A DNA stretch of 64,000 bases, from NCBI GenBank assembly GCA_020161395.1, contig JAIUOE010000009.1:1-64000 (forward strand), in the 5' to 3' direction. The position numbers were made by a program, and so were the translations under genes. Positions 23,345-32,309 of the stretch are shown here, in pieces; position 1 is the stretch's first letter; each line of letters starts with the position of its first letter. The notes under the pieces are model-generated. The model was not told the DNA's origin and made no database searches. It worked only from the letters and a program-made list of their open reading frames with translations. The stretch comes from Bacteroidota bacterium. Its GTDB lineage: Bacteria > Bacteroidota > Ignavibacteria > Ignavibacteriales > Ignavibacteriaceae.

Positions 23345-24544
23345 TTATTCCATCCATTTCCAGGCAGGCACGACGAGAATGGATTTACCTCCCTTTGTGA
23401 AGTAATCGGAGGTATTGTGTGTGATGATTTGACCCGAATCAAGATTCAGTTTTGCAAGTGCTTCGACAAGACCGTTCAACTCCCTGTCAAGATTGCCTTC
23501 ATTCAGGTCATAACAAACCTGAATTGCCCTGAACTCTCCGTTTTTTGACCGGGTGATAAAATCACATTCTTTGTTTTCCCTGAAATAGAAAATCTCATCA
23601 CCACCCCTTTTAAGGTGAAGAAAAACTGAATTTTCGAGGATTCTCCCTCTGTCTGACGAGAAGGTGGAGCTGTTTACTGCCAACATCCCTGTATCGATGG
23701 AATATATTTTTTTCGGAGAGACAATTCTCTTTTTATAAGAGAAATTGAATTGCTGCAGAGTAAAAAAGAGATAACTGTCTTCGAAATGGTTTAGAATCGA
23801 GATTACCGTGTTTACCGATCCCGTTCCGAACAGTTTTTTTAGTGAAGTATATGAAAACTCCTTAGCGGAATTGGTGATCAGATAAAGTGCAAGTTCCTTC
23901 ACAAATTTCTCCTCCCTGAGTCCGTTTCTTACGATTATATCCCGCATCAGGATATCAATCAGAAGTGTCTGAAGAAGATTCTGATCGCCGATTCTTAAAT
24001 ACTCGGGGAATCCTCCCTTGTTCAGATATTCGGTAAACGCCTCCGCTGAAGGCAGGATGGAGTAAAAATCACAAAACTCTCTGAATGAAAACGGGAAAAG
24101 CTCGGTTGCGAGGTGCCTGCCCGTAAGCTTTGTACCAAGTTCCTTGCTCAACATCGATGCATTTGAACCTGTGATTACCACCCTCTTACCCTTGTCGAGA
24201 AGTGTTCTTACAAATCTTTCCCATCCTTCAATATTTTGAATCTCATCAAAAAAACAGACTCCACTGAAGTCCCCGAAAATTTCATCCAGCTTAACGAAAT
24301 CACCCGGTTCAAACTGAAACAGCCTCACATCTTCAAAGTTTAGATATTTGAAGTCCGGAGTTTGCTCGATCATTTGTCTCAGCAGGGTGCTCTTACCGCA
24401 CCTTCTTATTCCGGTGATGATTGATGCAACTCCCGGTTGAGGGAGCATTTGAGGGAGCTTTTCCCGTGCTATTCCGGTTGGGGTCGAGAGAAGATACTCT
24501 CTTTGTTGGGACACTACATCGGTAAGTGTTTGATATGTAATCAT
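23345..24544 (-). CDS. AAA_14/DUF4143 ATP-binding protein
   Basis: A 399-residue protein with an N-terminal P-loop ATPase domain. GIRRCGKSTLLRQ (about 45-57) is Walker A, VCFFDEIQNIEGWE (about 94-107) Walker B, and VITGSNASMLSKEL the sensor region. The C-terminal DUF4143 part (about 200-390) includes EFSYTSLKKLFGTGSVNTV, a winged-helix-like segment, and the nuclease-like DUF4143 end with FYFRENKECDFI. This large family is widespread in multiple copies per genome; its function is unknown, with defence or stress suggested. Two palindromic boxes lie just upstream of the start and probably control it. Confidence 0.85.
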   Translation of the reverse strand: MITYQTLTDVVSQQREYLLSTPTGIAREKLPQMLPQPGVASIITGIRRCGKSTLLRQMIEQTPDFKYLNFEDVRLFQFEPGDFVKLDEIFGDFSGVCFFDEIQNIEGWERFVRTLLDKGKRVVITGSNASMLSKELGTKLTGRHLATELFPFSFREFCDFYSILPSAEAFTEYLNKGGFPEYLRIGDQNLLQTLLIDILMRDIIVRNGLREEKFVKELALYLITNSAKEFSYTSLKKLFGTGSVNTVISILNHFEDSYLFFTLQQFNFSYKKRIVSPKKIYSIDTGMLAVNSSTFSSDRGRILENSVFLHLKRGGDEIFYFRENKECDFITRSKNGEFRAIQVCYDLNEGNLDRELNGLVEALAKLNLDSGQIITHNTSDYFTKGGKSILVVPAWKWME

Positions 24545-24556
24545 TTAACTATGCTT

Positions 24557-24594
24557 TTCATTACTAATGAACAAAAGTTTTCATTACTAATGAA
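24557..24594. promoter_or_regulatory. Two tandem palindromic operator-like boxes
   Basis: TTCATTACTAATGAA occurs at 24557-24571 and again, identically, at 24580-24594, with 23 bp between centres (about two helical turns). Each is a perfect 6+6 palindrome with a 3-base centre. They sit 13-50 bases upstream of the minus-strand start of the AAA_14/DUF4143 gene, which fits cooperative binding of a dimeric regulator. The regulator is not identified. Confidence 0.6.
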
Positions 24595-24682
24595 CAATAT
24601 AAGCATTTAATTTGTAATTTTAAACCGTTGCAGAAAAAATGAGACCTGCAGCTTTTCATCTCGCAGATAACCCCCCTAAAAT

Positions 24683-24742
24683 ATTACTGCATTATTGGAT
24701 TATTGCATTATTGCATTACTGCATTATTGGATTACTGCATTA
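24683..24742. repeat. Period-8 array F (ATTACTGC words)
   Basis: Seven units in exact phase (ATTACTGC, ATTATTGG, ATTATTGC twice, ATTACTGC, ATTATTGG, ATTACTGC), then ATTA, which gives the stop codon of the minus-strand NUDIX gene. Same word set and same stop-codon phase as arrays E and G2. Confidence 0.88.
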
Positions 24743-25204
24743 ATAAAAGATTACATCGTGGCTGGTGAATTCCCCTTTGTCGTACTCGAATTTGGCGGAG
24801 AATACCTTACCCGAGCCGAACCACTTCATAAAAATTGTGTCACCTTCCCAGAGATTGAGGTTGAAGAGTTCCGAGTCGGGTATCCACTCGAGAACACCTT
24901 CGGGGGAGTCGATCAGGTCACCGGAGAACTCCTCTGCGGTAAAAACAAAAACATACCAGTCATCAATGTCATCAAATGCCGGGAAGGTGATGAACCCCTC
25001 CATTTTGGGATTTTTTATCTCGAGTCCCGACTCTTCCCTTACCTCTCTGATGACACATTCCTCGGGTGTCTCCCCCGGTTCAAACTTGCCTCCGAGCCCG
25101 TTCCACTTCCCTTCATGCATGTCATTTTCCTTTTTTATTCTGTGGAGCATGAGAGTTGTGCCGTTTTTCACATCCTTGACATAACAAAGTGTGGCAAGTT
25201 TCAT
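24740..25204 (-). CDS. NUDIX hydrolase, 8-oxo-dGTP diphosphatase type
   Basis: A 154-residue NUDIX protein with a complete NUDIX box from G39 to L61 (G-x5-E-x7-REVREESGL), so pyrophosphohydrolase activity is expected. The KWNGLGGKFEPGE context and the short length fit the MutT/MTH1-like group that cleans oxidised nucleotides such as 8-oxo-dGTP; the exact substrate cannot be fixed from sequence. The start ATG at 25204 has a purine-rich AAGGAAAG stretch upstream on the minus strand. The stop codon lies in array F. Confidence 0.85.
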   Translation of the reverse strand: MKLATLCYVKDVKNGTTLMLHRIKKENDMHEGKWNGLGGKFEPGETPEECVIREVREESGLEIKNPKMEGFITFPAFDDIDDWYVFVFTAEEFSGDLIDSPEGVLEWIPDSELFNLNLWEGDTIFMKWFGSGKVFSAKFEYDKGEFTSHDVIFY

Positions 25205-25312
25205 TTTTACTTTCCTTTCATCGAAAAGTTTTGTAGGTTTAACAGTGAGATTTAGGGGTTTATTAATTTAATTGATTAACTGCCCAAATTTAAGAAACAA
25301 CGGGTACTTAAC

Positions 25313-26815
25313 ATGCTAAACAATCCAAAACTTTACGAAATAAATACCCGCGTATGGATCAAAAAATTCGGTCCTGATGCAAAAATAAAAGATATTCCTG
25401 TTACTGTTTGGAGCGATCTGAGGGAAAAGGGGATAAACTTCATCTGGCTGCTCGGGCTGTGGAAGACCTGTGGCGACAATATCGACGAAACCTGTTTCAC
25501 CCCTGAACTTGTGAGACAATATAATGCCGCATTGAAAGACTGGACACGGGACGATGTAATCGGGTCACCTTTTGCGATCGATGATTATGTAATCAATCCC
25601 GATCTTGGCTCGGAAGCAGATGTTCTCCAACTTAAGAAGACACTTAACGACCTTGGAATGGCACTTATCCTCGACTTTGTGCCCAACCATTTCGGTTCAA
25701 CAAGCAGAGTGCTGCGGGACAATCCTGAAATTTTCCTTTCTGTCGACAAAAAATCATTTGAAGAAGAGCCACATACCTACTTCTCATCACCATTCCATAA
25801 AAATCAGTTTTTTGCCCATGGAAGAGATCCGTTTTTCCCTGCGTGGCGCGATACCGTACAATTGAATTATTTTAATCCCTTCACCCGCGACTACATGTCG
25901 GGGGTTTTGCAGAATATCAGTCAGTTGTGCGACGGGGTAAGGTGTTCGATGTCGATGCTGATTCTTAATAATGTTTTTGGAAACACCTGGAGCGGAGCGG
26001 CAGATCAGCATAAATATCCCGAGACAAATGACGAGTTTTGGCAGTCTGCAATAAAGGAGATAAAGTCGTTTAATCCCGGGTTCATTTTCATAGCCGAGAC
26101 TTACTGGAATCTTGAAAGATCACTTCAAAATCTCGGGTTCGATTACACCACCGACAAAGTGCTTTATGACAAATTAAAAAACAACGGTGCAAATGAAATA
26201 AGGGGTCATCTGACCGCGGACATGAATATGCAGCAAAAATCGGTTCGATTTGTCGAGAAATATGAGGAGGAGAGGGCACTTCACGCATTCGGACACGATA
26301 AATCGATGGCAGCGGCAGTAATCGCGACTACAATTCCGGGTTTGACACTCTATCAGGACGGACAATGGGAAGGGAGGAAACAGAAACAGCCACTTCAACT
26401 CGGGAGGGAGGCGCAGGCGCAGATTCATCCAAAAGTTGAGAAATTCTACAAAAAACTGCTGCAAATCACCAACGACAGGGCTTTTAAGGATGGTATTTGG
26501 GAGCTGCTCTTTTGTCACCGTGCGTGGGATGACAATGGATCCAGTGCAAACTTGCTTGCCTGGAAGTGGAAACTCGCAGTGAGGAATGTTCTTGTTGTGG
26601 TAAACTACTCGCCCGTCCAATCCCAGTGTCTGTTGAAATTCCCGGTTTCAATTGCTGATGACAGAGTGCTTTTGAACGATGTGCTTAATGACAAAATTTA
26701 CATAAGATCACTCGCGGAAGTGCTGGAGAAAGGTTTGTATATCGACCTTCCTCCTTATAAAAGTCACATTTTCGTTTTTGATGAGGAATACACAGATTCA
26801 GGCAACTACTATTGA
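25313..26815 (+). CDS. GH13 alpha-amylase-family protein with altered catalytic residues
   Basis: A 500-residue protein with the GH13 TIM-barrel plan: region I DFVPNHFG (121-128), region II DGVRCSMSML (207-216), region III FIAETYW (259-265) and a region IV-like stretch EKYEEER (315-321). In active relatives region II reads VRCDMA and region IV reads ENHDE. Here the nucleophile Asp is Ser212, and the His-Asp pair is Tyr317-Glu318. Only the general acid E262 is kept. There is no signal peptide. It may be a non-catalytic sugar-binding protein or have a changed activity. It converges on the marR gene with a 3-base gap. Confidence 0.82.
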   Translation: MLNNPKLYEINTRVWIKKFGPDAKIKDIPVTVWSDLREKGINFIWLLGLWKTCGDNIDETCFTPELVRQYNAALKDWTRDDVIGSPFAIDDYVINPDLGSEADVLQLKKTLNDLGMALILDFVPNHFGSTSRVLRDNPEIFLSVDKKSFEEEPHTYFSSPFHKNQFFAHGRDPFFPAWRDTVQLNYFNPFTRDYMSGVLQNISQLCDGVRCSMSMLILNNVFGNTWSGAADQHKYPETNDEFWQSAIKEIKSFNPGFIFIAETYWNLERSLQNLGFDYTTDKVLYDKLKNNGANEIRGHLTADMNMQQKSVRFVEKYEEERALHAFGHDKSMAAAVIATTIPGLTLYQDGQWEGRKQKQPLQLGREAQAQIHPKVEKFYKKLLQITNDRAFKDGIWELLFCHRAWDDNGSSANLLAWKWKLAVRNVLVVVNYSPVQSQCLLKFPVSIADDRVLLNDVLNDKIYIRSLAEVLEKGLYIDLPPYKSHIFVFDEEYTDSGNYY

Positions 26816-26818
26816 ACG

Positions 26819-27283
26819 CTATGCAGTTACTTCTCTGCCGGTTTCATTGACCACCCAGTTCTTCATGGCTGTTATCAGCGACTCCATCACGATGATCACA
26901 TTTTCCCGTGTGGTCTCGTCAAGGGTGTCAAAAATTTCTTTATGTACTAAAATATGCCCCATGTTTATCTTATTGATGTAGGGTCTGCTTTGCCCGGTAA
27001 GGTAAACATTAAAACTTCTTTTATCGATCTCGTCCTGCTTCCTTGAAACGAGTTTCTTCTCCTCAAGCGAAGTGAGGATGTGAGTTATCCTGCCGGGTGT
27101 TAGAGCCAAATGTGTGGATAACTCCTTAATTGAAATAAAATGCCTTTCACCAAATAGCATCAGAAGTCTTAACTCTGCAGGGGTGAGATTATAACACCTC
27201 GCAAAGAACTCTTCCTTTCTGCCACACTCTCTGGAAAGCGAACAGGTTAATTCCGCAAACTTTTTTGCTGTTTCGTCTATCAT
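26819..27283 (-). CDS. MarR-family transcriptional regulator
   Basis: A 154-residue winged-helix regulator. LRLLMLFGERHFISIKELSTHLALTPGRITHILTSLEEKKLVSRKQDEIDKRSFNVYLT (about 39-97, quoted only as its ends LRLLML and FNVYLT here for reference to position) covers the recognition helix and wing, with DKRSF as the conserved wing Asp-Arg. It is divergent from the hdr operon, with 262 bases between the starts, so control of the hdr-flox operon or of itself is plausible. The ligand is unknown. A Cys (C19) near the N-terminus could be a redox sensor, but this is speculation. Confidence 0.85.
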   Translation of the reverse strand: MIDETAKKFAELTCSLSRECGRKEEFFARCYNLTPAELRLLMLFGERHFISIKELSTHLALTPGRITHILTSLEEKKLVSRKQDEIDKRSFNVYLTGQSRPYINKINMGHILVHKEIFDTLDETTRENVIIVMESLITAMKNWVVNETGREVTA

Positions 27284-27545
27284 GTCACTATTTAAATTAT
27301 TTTACCCCGTAAATTATACGATTGTAAAACAACTAACTAATAAGACTTTACTCAAATAATAATGTTGAAGTATGATGTCAGAGGTTTGAAGTATGAAAGA
27401 AAAAACAGGGGATTTCACAATTATGAAAAAATGTTTATATAAGTTTCGATATCATTTATCCTAAAATATGCGATAAAAACTGATCTTATGATCGCTTTAT
27501 TTTCACTTCTGATAAACACCCCTCTTTCTCTGTACGGAGTCAACC
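27284..27545. promoter_or_regulatory. Divergent promoter region between marR and the hdr-flox operon
   Basis: 262 bases, strongly A+T-rich, between divergent starts. The 9-mer GAAGTATGA occurs twice (about 27366-27374 and 27390-27398) in direct orientation. I see no clear MarR-type palindrome, so no operator is called. Confidence 0.4.
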
Positions 27546-28091
27546 ATGAAAAATACAGACCCGAACAATTTCCGAGAGAAATTAGATACAATAATGTCCC
27601 AGGATATTGCACTTTGTTATCAATGTGGCAAATGTTCTGCGGGCTGTCCCGTGAGGGACTTTACCGAAACTCCACCCAACAGGGTTGGAAGATTCGTACA
27701 ACTGGGCTTTTACGAAAAAGCAATTTCTTCACCATCAATCTGGCTGTGTGCCGGGTGTCAGACTTGTAGCACGAGGTGCCCGCAAGGTTTCGATATGGCG
27801 CGGTTCATGGATGCCCTCCGTGAACTGGCAATAGAGTATGGAATAAAACCGCCTGACCCCGATGGCATGGCTTTCCACAGATCATTCCTTAACCAGATAA
27901 AAAACTTCGGCAGATCTTATGAGATCGGCTTCCTCCTCGAATATAAACTTAAAACACGACATTTTTTCCAGGACCTCGACCTGGCTCCCGTTACCTTGAT
28001 TAAAGGGAAACTGGGTTTGCTTCCTCCAAAAGTAAAAGGGAAGAAGAGCATCAGGAAGATTTTCGCTGAAGCGGAAGGAGGCAAGGCATGA
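27546..28091 (+). CDS. hdrC: Heterodisulfide reductase subunit C-like iron-sulfur protein
   Basis: A 181-residue ferredoxin-type protein with two CxxCxxCxxxCP clusters: C24, C27, C30, C34 and C68, C71, C74, C78. Each binds a [4Fe-4S] cluster. In HdrABC complexes subunit C wires electrons from HdrA to the HdrB active site. The start ATG has GGAG upstream. It is the first gene of a seven-gene operon and overlaps hdrB by 4 bases (ATGA). In bacteria without methanogenesis such complexes reduce unknown thiol-disulfide partners. Confidence 0.9.
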   Translation: MKNTDPNNFREKLDTIMSQDIALCYQCGKCSAGCPVRDFTETPPNRVGRFVQLGFYEKAISSPSIWLCAGCQTCSTRCPQGFDMARFMDALRELAIEYGIKPPDPDGMAFHRSFLNQIKNFGRSYEIGFLLEYKLKTRHFFQDLDLAPVTLIKGKLGLLPPKVKGKKSIRKIFAEAEGGKA

Positions 28092-28972
28092 ATCTCGGTT
28101 ATTATCCCGGATGTTCCGCTGAAGGAACCGGAAAAGAAGCCGACCTCTCCCTCAAGGAGGTTTTTAAAGTTCTTGACATTGGACTCGATGAACTTGAAGA
28201 CTGGTCTTGCTGCGGCGCCACCTCGGCACATGTCACTTCCCATCTTCTCTCGGTTGCATTACCGGCACGGAATCTGTTGCTTGCGCAAAAGCAGGGATTA
28301 AACGAACTTCTCGCTCCCTGTGCAGCCTGTTACAGCAGACTGGTCTCATCACAAAAAGAGATGAGACTCGATGAAAAAACCCGTATGCGGGTCGAGGAAC
28401 TGCTCGAAGACAAAATGAACACAGGAATGAAAATCTGCAATCTTCTTCAGGTGTTTGAAGAGATCGGTCCCGAAAAGTTGAAGGATCACATAACAGCAGA
28501 TCTTAAAAACCTGAAGGTTGCCTGTTACTACGGTTGTCTGCTTGTAAGACCTGCAGATATCGCCCTTGCCGATGATGTCGAAGATCCTCATTCGATGGAA
28601 GCGATTGTGGAGGCAACGGGTGCAAAAACGGTGAACTGGAACTTCAAAACCGAGTGCTGCGGAGCCGCTCACTCGATAGCCCACACAGATATTGTGGTAA
28701 AACTGAGCAAAAAGATACTTGATGATGCCATAAAGCGGGGTGCGGATGTAATTGCTGTTGCCTGCCCGATGTGCCACTCAAACCTTGACATGAGGCAAAT
28801 TGCCATTATCGATCAGGACAAGGGAAGAAATCCGATACCCGTCCTCTACCTTACCGAACTTATCGGACTCGCGATGGGAATCGACCCTGCTGCACTCGGT
28901 ATCAATTCGCATTATATTGATGTAAAACCAATCCTTTCGAAAATAACAAAGCGGGAGGTTGTATGCGCATAG
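28088..28972 (+). CDS. hdrB: Heterodisulfide reductase subunit B-like protein
   Basis: A 294-residue protein with two CCG domains. The first is PGCSAEG (about 7-13), SCCGA (about 38-42) and PCAACYSR (about 78-85); the second is YYGC (about 148), ECCGAAHS (about 194-201) and ACPMCHSNL (about 227-235). In methanogen HdrB these cysteines hold two non-cubane [4Fe-4S] clusters where the disulfide is reduced. All motif cysteines are present, so catalysis is expected; the natural disulfide in this bacterium is not known. The gene overlaps hdrC and hdrA. Confidence 0.92.
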   Translation: MNLGYYPGCSAEGTGKEADLSLKEVFKVLDIGLDELEDWSCCGATSAHVTSHLLSVALPARNLLLAQKQGLNELLAPCAACYSRLVSSQKEMRLDEKTRMRVEELLEDKMNTGMKICNLLQVFEEIGPEKLKDHITADLKNLKVACYYGCLLVRPADIALADDVEDPHSMEAIVEATGAKTVNWNFKTECCGAAHSIAHTDIVVKLSKKILDDAIKRGADVIAVACPMCHSNLDMRQIAIIDQDKGRNPIPVLYLTELIGLAMGIDPAALGINSHYIDVKPILSKITKREVVCA

Positions 28973-30969
28973 GAGTTTTTGTCTGCCATTGCGGTGAAAA
29001 TATCGGCAGAACAGTTGATTGCCATGCAGTAGCGGAGGCATGCGCCCATTTTCCGGGGGTTGCCCATTCTGAAGACTACAAATATATGTGCTCGGACCCC
29101 GGACAAAACCTGATAAAACAGGCGATCAGGGAGAAGGGTCTCGATGCTGTTGTGGTGGGTTCATGCTCGCCCCACATGCACGAAAAGACATTCAGAAAAG
29201 CGTGTGCCGATGCAGGTGTAAATCCTTACATGGTCGAGATAGCCAATTTGAGGGAACACTGCAGTTGGATACACGATGACATTAAGGCAGGCACGAGGAA
29301 ATCGATCGACCTGATGCGGTTCGCGGTTGAAAAAGTAAAGTTTAATGTTCCGCTTTCCCCGATTCGTGTTCCTGTTACCAAACGAACCCTCGTAATCGGC
29401 GGTGGAATCTCAGGAATCCAGGCAGCACTTGATGTAGCCAATGCGGGTTATGAAGTGGTGCTGGTTGAGAAGGAACCCTCAATCGGCGGGCACATGAGTC
29501 AGCTTTCGGAGACATTTCCTACTTTGGACTGCTCGCAGTGTATCCTCACCCCAAGGATGGTCGAAGTCTATCAACACCCCAAAATTAAACTGATGTCCTA
29601 TTCTGAAGTGGAAAAAGTCGATGGATTTATCGGCAATTTTACCGTAACAATCAGAAAAAAAGCAAAATCGATAAAAGAAGAGTTCTGCACGGGATGCGGA
29701 CTTTGTGCTCAAAAATGCCCGATCAAGAAAAAGGCTCTCAGCGAATTCGACGAAGGGCTTTCCTTCCGGTCTGCGATGTATGTCCCTTTCCCTCAGGCGG
29801 TTCCGAATATCCCGGTTATTGACAGAGAGGTGTGTACCTATTTCAAAAACGGGAAGTGTGCCCTGTGCAAGAGCGTCTGCGGACGCGATGCAATCGACTT
29901 CGATCAGCAGGATAGATTCGTGAAAGAGGAGGTCGGTGCCATTATAGTTGCCACGGGATATAAACTCTACACAATCGATAAAAAACCCGAGGGGAGCATC
30001 TATAAAGGCTACGGAGAGTACGGATACGGCAAATACAAAGATGTGATTGACGGACTTCAGTTCGAGAGAATCGCAAGTGCGTCGGGTCCCACTTCGGGAG
30101 AAATCCTTCGTCCTTCCGATAACAAGGAACCACAAAAGATAGTGTTTATCCAGTGTGTCGGCTCCCGCGACGAATCGAAAGGCATCTCATACTGCAGTAA
30201 AATCTGTTGCATGTACACAGCCAAACACGCGATGCTCTACAAACACAAGGTTCATCACGGTGAAGCTTATGTCTTCTATATGGATATCAGATCGGGCGGA
30301 AAGAACTATGAGGAATTTGTTCGCCGCGCAATCGAGGAAGACCATGTGAAGTATATCCGCGGAAGGGTTTCGAAGATATATGAGGAAGACGGAAAGCTGA
30401 TCGTCAGAGGTGAGGATACAATCGCCGGAATGCCCGTCACGATTGATGCCGACCTCGTCGTTCTGGCGACTGCGATGGTGCCTCAGCCCGAAGCTTCAGT
30501 GCTAGCCCAGACCCTGGGTGTCTCTTACGATAAATATGGTTACTTCCAGGAAGTGCATCCGAAGTTGAGACCGGTGGAAACCGCCACGGGTGGAATCTTC
30601 CTTGCGGGTGCCTGCCACTCACCGCGCGATATCCCCGAGTGTGTTTCGATGGCTTCCGCTGCGGCTGCAAAAACGATGGTTCTTTTTGGTTCAGACATGC
30701 TCGAAAGGGAGCCCGTTGTCGCAGAAGTGGATCCCTCCACCTGTGCTGGGTGCTTCTATTGCAAGAAGGTTTGTGCCTATAATGCCATTGACATCAACGA
30801 GATAAGAGACAGAAAAGGACAGCTTCAAAAAGTGGTTGCTCATGTAAATTCGGGACTCTGTCAGGGGTGCGGAACATGTAATGCGACCTGCCCTTCAAAG
30901 TCGATTGAACTGATCGGCTTTAGAGATGACCAGATATTCGCCCAGATAAATGCTTTTGCAGAGGTATAA
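28963..30969 (+). CDS. hdrA: Heterodisulfide reductase subunit A-like flavoprotein (electron bifurcating)
   Basis: A 668-residue HdrA with the usual order: N-terminal HdrA domain (CHCGEN near 9-14), thioredoxin-reductase-like FAD domain (GGGISGIQAA near 146-155; CSQCILTPRM), inserted ferredoxin-like cluster motifs (CTGCGLCAQKCP near 244-255 and CALCKSVCGRDA near 301-312), and two C-terminal [4Fe-4S] motifs (CAGCFYCKKVCA and CQGCGTCNATCP). The FAD of HdrA bifurcates electrons between ferredoxin and the disulfide. Length and motifs are complete. The start overlaps the end of hdrB by 10 bases, and mvhD follows within 2 bases. Confidence 0.93.
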   Translation: MRIGVFVCHCGENIGRTVDCHAVAEACAHFPGVAHSEDYKYMCSDPGQNLIKQAIREKGLDAVVVGSCSPHMHEKTFRKACADAGVNPYMVEIANLREHCSWIHDDIKAGTRKSIDLMRFAVEKVKFNVPLSPIRVPVTKRTLVIGGGISGIQAALDVANAGYEVVLVEKEPSIGGHMSQLSETFPTLDCSQCILTPRMVEVYQHPKIKLMSYSEVEKVDGFIGNFTVTIRKKAKSIKEEFCTGCGLCAQKCPIKKKALSEFDEGLSFRSAMYVPFPQAVPNIPVIDREVCTYFKNGKCALCKSVCGRDAIDFDQQDRFVKEEVGAIIVATGYKLYTIDKKPEGSIYKGYGEYGYGKYKDVIDGLQFERIASASGPTSGEILRPSDNKEPQKIVFIQCVGSRDESKGISYCSKICCMYTAKHAMLYKHKVHHGEAYVFYMDIRSGGKNYEEFVRRAIEEDHVKYIRGRVSKIYEEDGKLIVRGEDTIAGMPVTIDADLVVLATAMVPQPEASVLAQTLGVSYDKYGYFQEVHPKLRPVETATGGIFLAGACHSPRDIPECVSMASAAAAKTMVLFGSDMLEREPVVAEVDPSTCAGCFYCKKVCAYNAIDINEIRDRKGQLQKVVAHVNSGLCQGCGTCNATCPSKSIELIGFRDDQIFAQINAFAEV

Positions 30970-30970
30970 C

Positions 30971-31438
30971 ATGGAAGAGAAATTTGAACCCAAAATAGCA
31001 GCGTTTGTCTGTAACTGGTGTACCTATACCGGAGCTGATCTGGCGGGTACCTCACGATTGAAACAACAGCCAAATGCAAGATTGATTCGTGTACCGTGTA
31101 CGGGAAGAATCGATCCCGTTTTTATAATAAAAGCGTTCGAAAGTGGTGCCGATGGTGTACTCGTTTCGGGTTGCCACCCCGGTGACTGCCACTACAATGC
31201 CGGAAACTTCCACGCCCGAAGAAGGTGGATAATGTTCAGGGAGTTGCTTGAGTTTGCCGGTATCGACTCGTCCCGGCTCCACTTCTCATGGGTCTCAGCT
31301 TCCGAAGGGAAAAAGTGGGTTGATGTGATCGACGGCGTAACCGAAACCGTAAGGAAAAAGGGACCTTTCGATCAGTACAGGAAAATGTCCAGAAAGATCG
31401 AACTTCCCGAATTGGAAGAGGAAGGAGTTGAAATCTGA
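30971..31438 (+). CDS. MvhD/FloxD-like iron-sulfur subunit
   Basis: A 155-residue protein starting at ATG 30971 (MEEKFEPKIAAF), preceded by AGAGGT. An in-frame ATG at 30950 would overlap the hdrA end and is unlikely. FVCNWCTYTGADLAG, PCTGRID and SGCHPGDCHY are the conserved cysteine motifs of the MvhD family, which hold a [2Fe-2S] cluster and pass electrons from the input module to HdrA. No hydrogenase genes (mvhA, mvhG) follow; Flox-type genes do, so the donor is probably NADH rather than hydrogen. Confidence 0.9.
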   Translation: MEEKFEPKIAAFVCNWCTYTGADLAGTSRLKQQPNARLIRVPCTGRIDPVFIIKAFESGADGVLVSGCHPGDCHYNAGNFHARRRWIMFRELLEFAGIDSSRLHFSWVSASEGKKWVDVIDGVTETVRKKGPFDQYRKMSRKIELPELEEEGVEI

Positions 31439-32301
31439 TGAACGGACTGAATGAAGTTTGTCGTGAAGCCATTTCCGGGAATAAAGCTGCCCTCATCATC
31501 GGCTACACAGAGGACAAACACCATCACCTGAAACCCTTTATCGCTCACACAGAGGCGGATACTGATAAACTCACTTACAACCACAATGCAGTTAATAATC
31601 TGGCTGTCTATCTCCACCGGTTTCGTAACCGGACTGAAGGGAGGATCGGAATCGTTGTTAAGCCGTGCGATCTGAAAGCCATCACTGCCCTGATTCAGGA
31701 AAACCGCGTAAAGCGGGATGACCTCTATGTAATCGGAGTGAACTGCAGCGGAGTGGTCAAGGATCAGAACAAGGAATTCTCGAAGGAGAACACACAGATA
31801 AAATGCAAAACCTGTGCAGGAAAAACACCAGCCTGGTACGATGTCGTTGTTGAAGAGTCTGTTGAGTTCGAACTCCCCGAAGATAACAACGCCCTTCTGA
31901 TGAAACAGATCGAGGAAATGTCTGCCGAAGAGCGACTGGAATTCTGGAACTCGGAGTTCGAAAAATGTATCAAGTGCTACGCCTGCCGGGAAGTTTGTCC
32001 CATGTGCTACTGTGATCAGTGCATCGTTGATAAAACAGAACCCCGCTGGATAGAAAGCAGTGCCACAAACAGGGCAAATTTCGCCTGGAACATGATCCGT
32101 GCCTTCCATCAGGCAGGCAGATGTATCGGCTGTGGCGAGTGCGATCGCGTTTGTCCCGCTGACATCCCCCTCTCACTCCTCAACAGAAAGATGGGAATGG
32201 TGGCATTTAAGGAATTCGGCTACAGACACGGAACGGATATGAACGCACCGACCCTGATTGGTACCTTCAGCACTTCCGACCATGAAGAATTTATCAGGTA
32301 G
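31438..32301 (+). CDS. FrhB/FdhB-like [4Fe-4S] dicluster protein (Flox complex)
   Basis: A 287-residue protein whose N-terminal half (GIVVKPCDLKAI near 69-80) has the F420-hydrogenase beta-subunit (FrhB) type fold. The C-terminal half carries two ferredoxin motifs, CIKCYACREVCP (about 178-189) and CIGCGECDRVCP (about 226-237), plus MCYCDQC between them. It lies in the position of FloxC/FloxB in HdrABC-FloxABCD loci of sulfate reducers. It starts on the stop codon of the mvhD-like gene (TGATG). Confidence 0.82.
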   Translation: MNGLNEVCREAISGNKAALIIGYTEDKHHHLKPFIAHTEADTDKLTYNHNAVNNLAVYLHRFRNRTEGRIGIVVKPCDLKAITALIQENRVKRDDLYVIGVNCSGVVKDQNKEFSKENTQIKCKTCAGKTPAWYDVVVEESVEFELPEDNNALLMKQIEEMSAEERLEFWNSEFEKCIKCYACREVCPMCYCDQCIVDKTEPRWIESSATNRANFAWNMIRAFHQAGRCIGCGECDRVCPADIPLSLLNRKMGMVAFKEFGYRHGTDMNAPTLIGTFSTSDHEEFIR

Positions 32302-32309
32302 GAGGCAAT

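Noticed and set aside
30950-30970. Upstream ATG for the MvhD-like gene
   Set aside because: It lies inside the end of hdrA, lacks a good ribosome binding site, and the added residues are not family-like.
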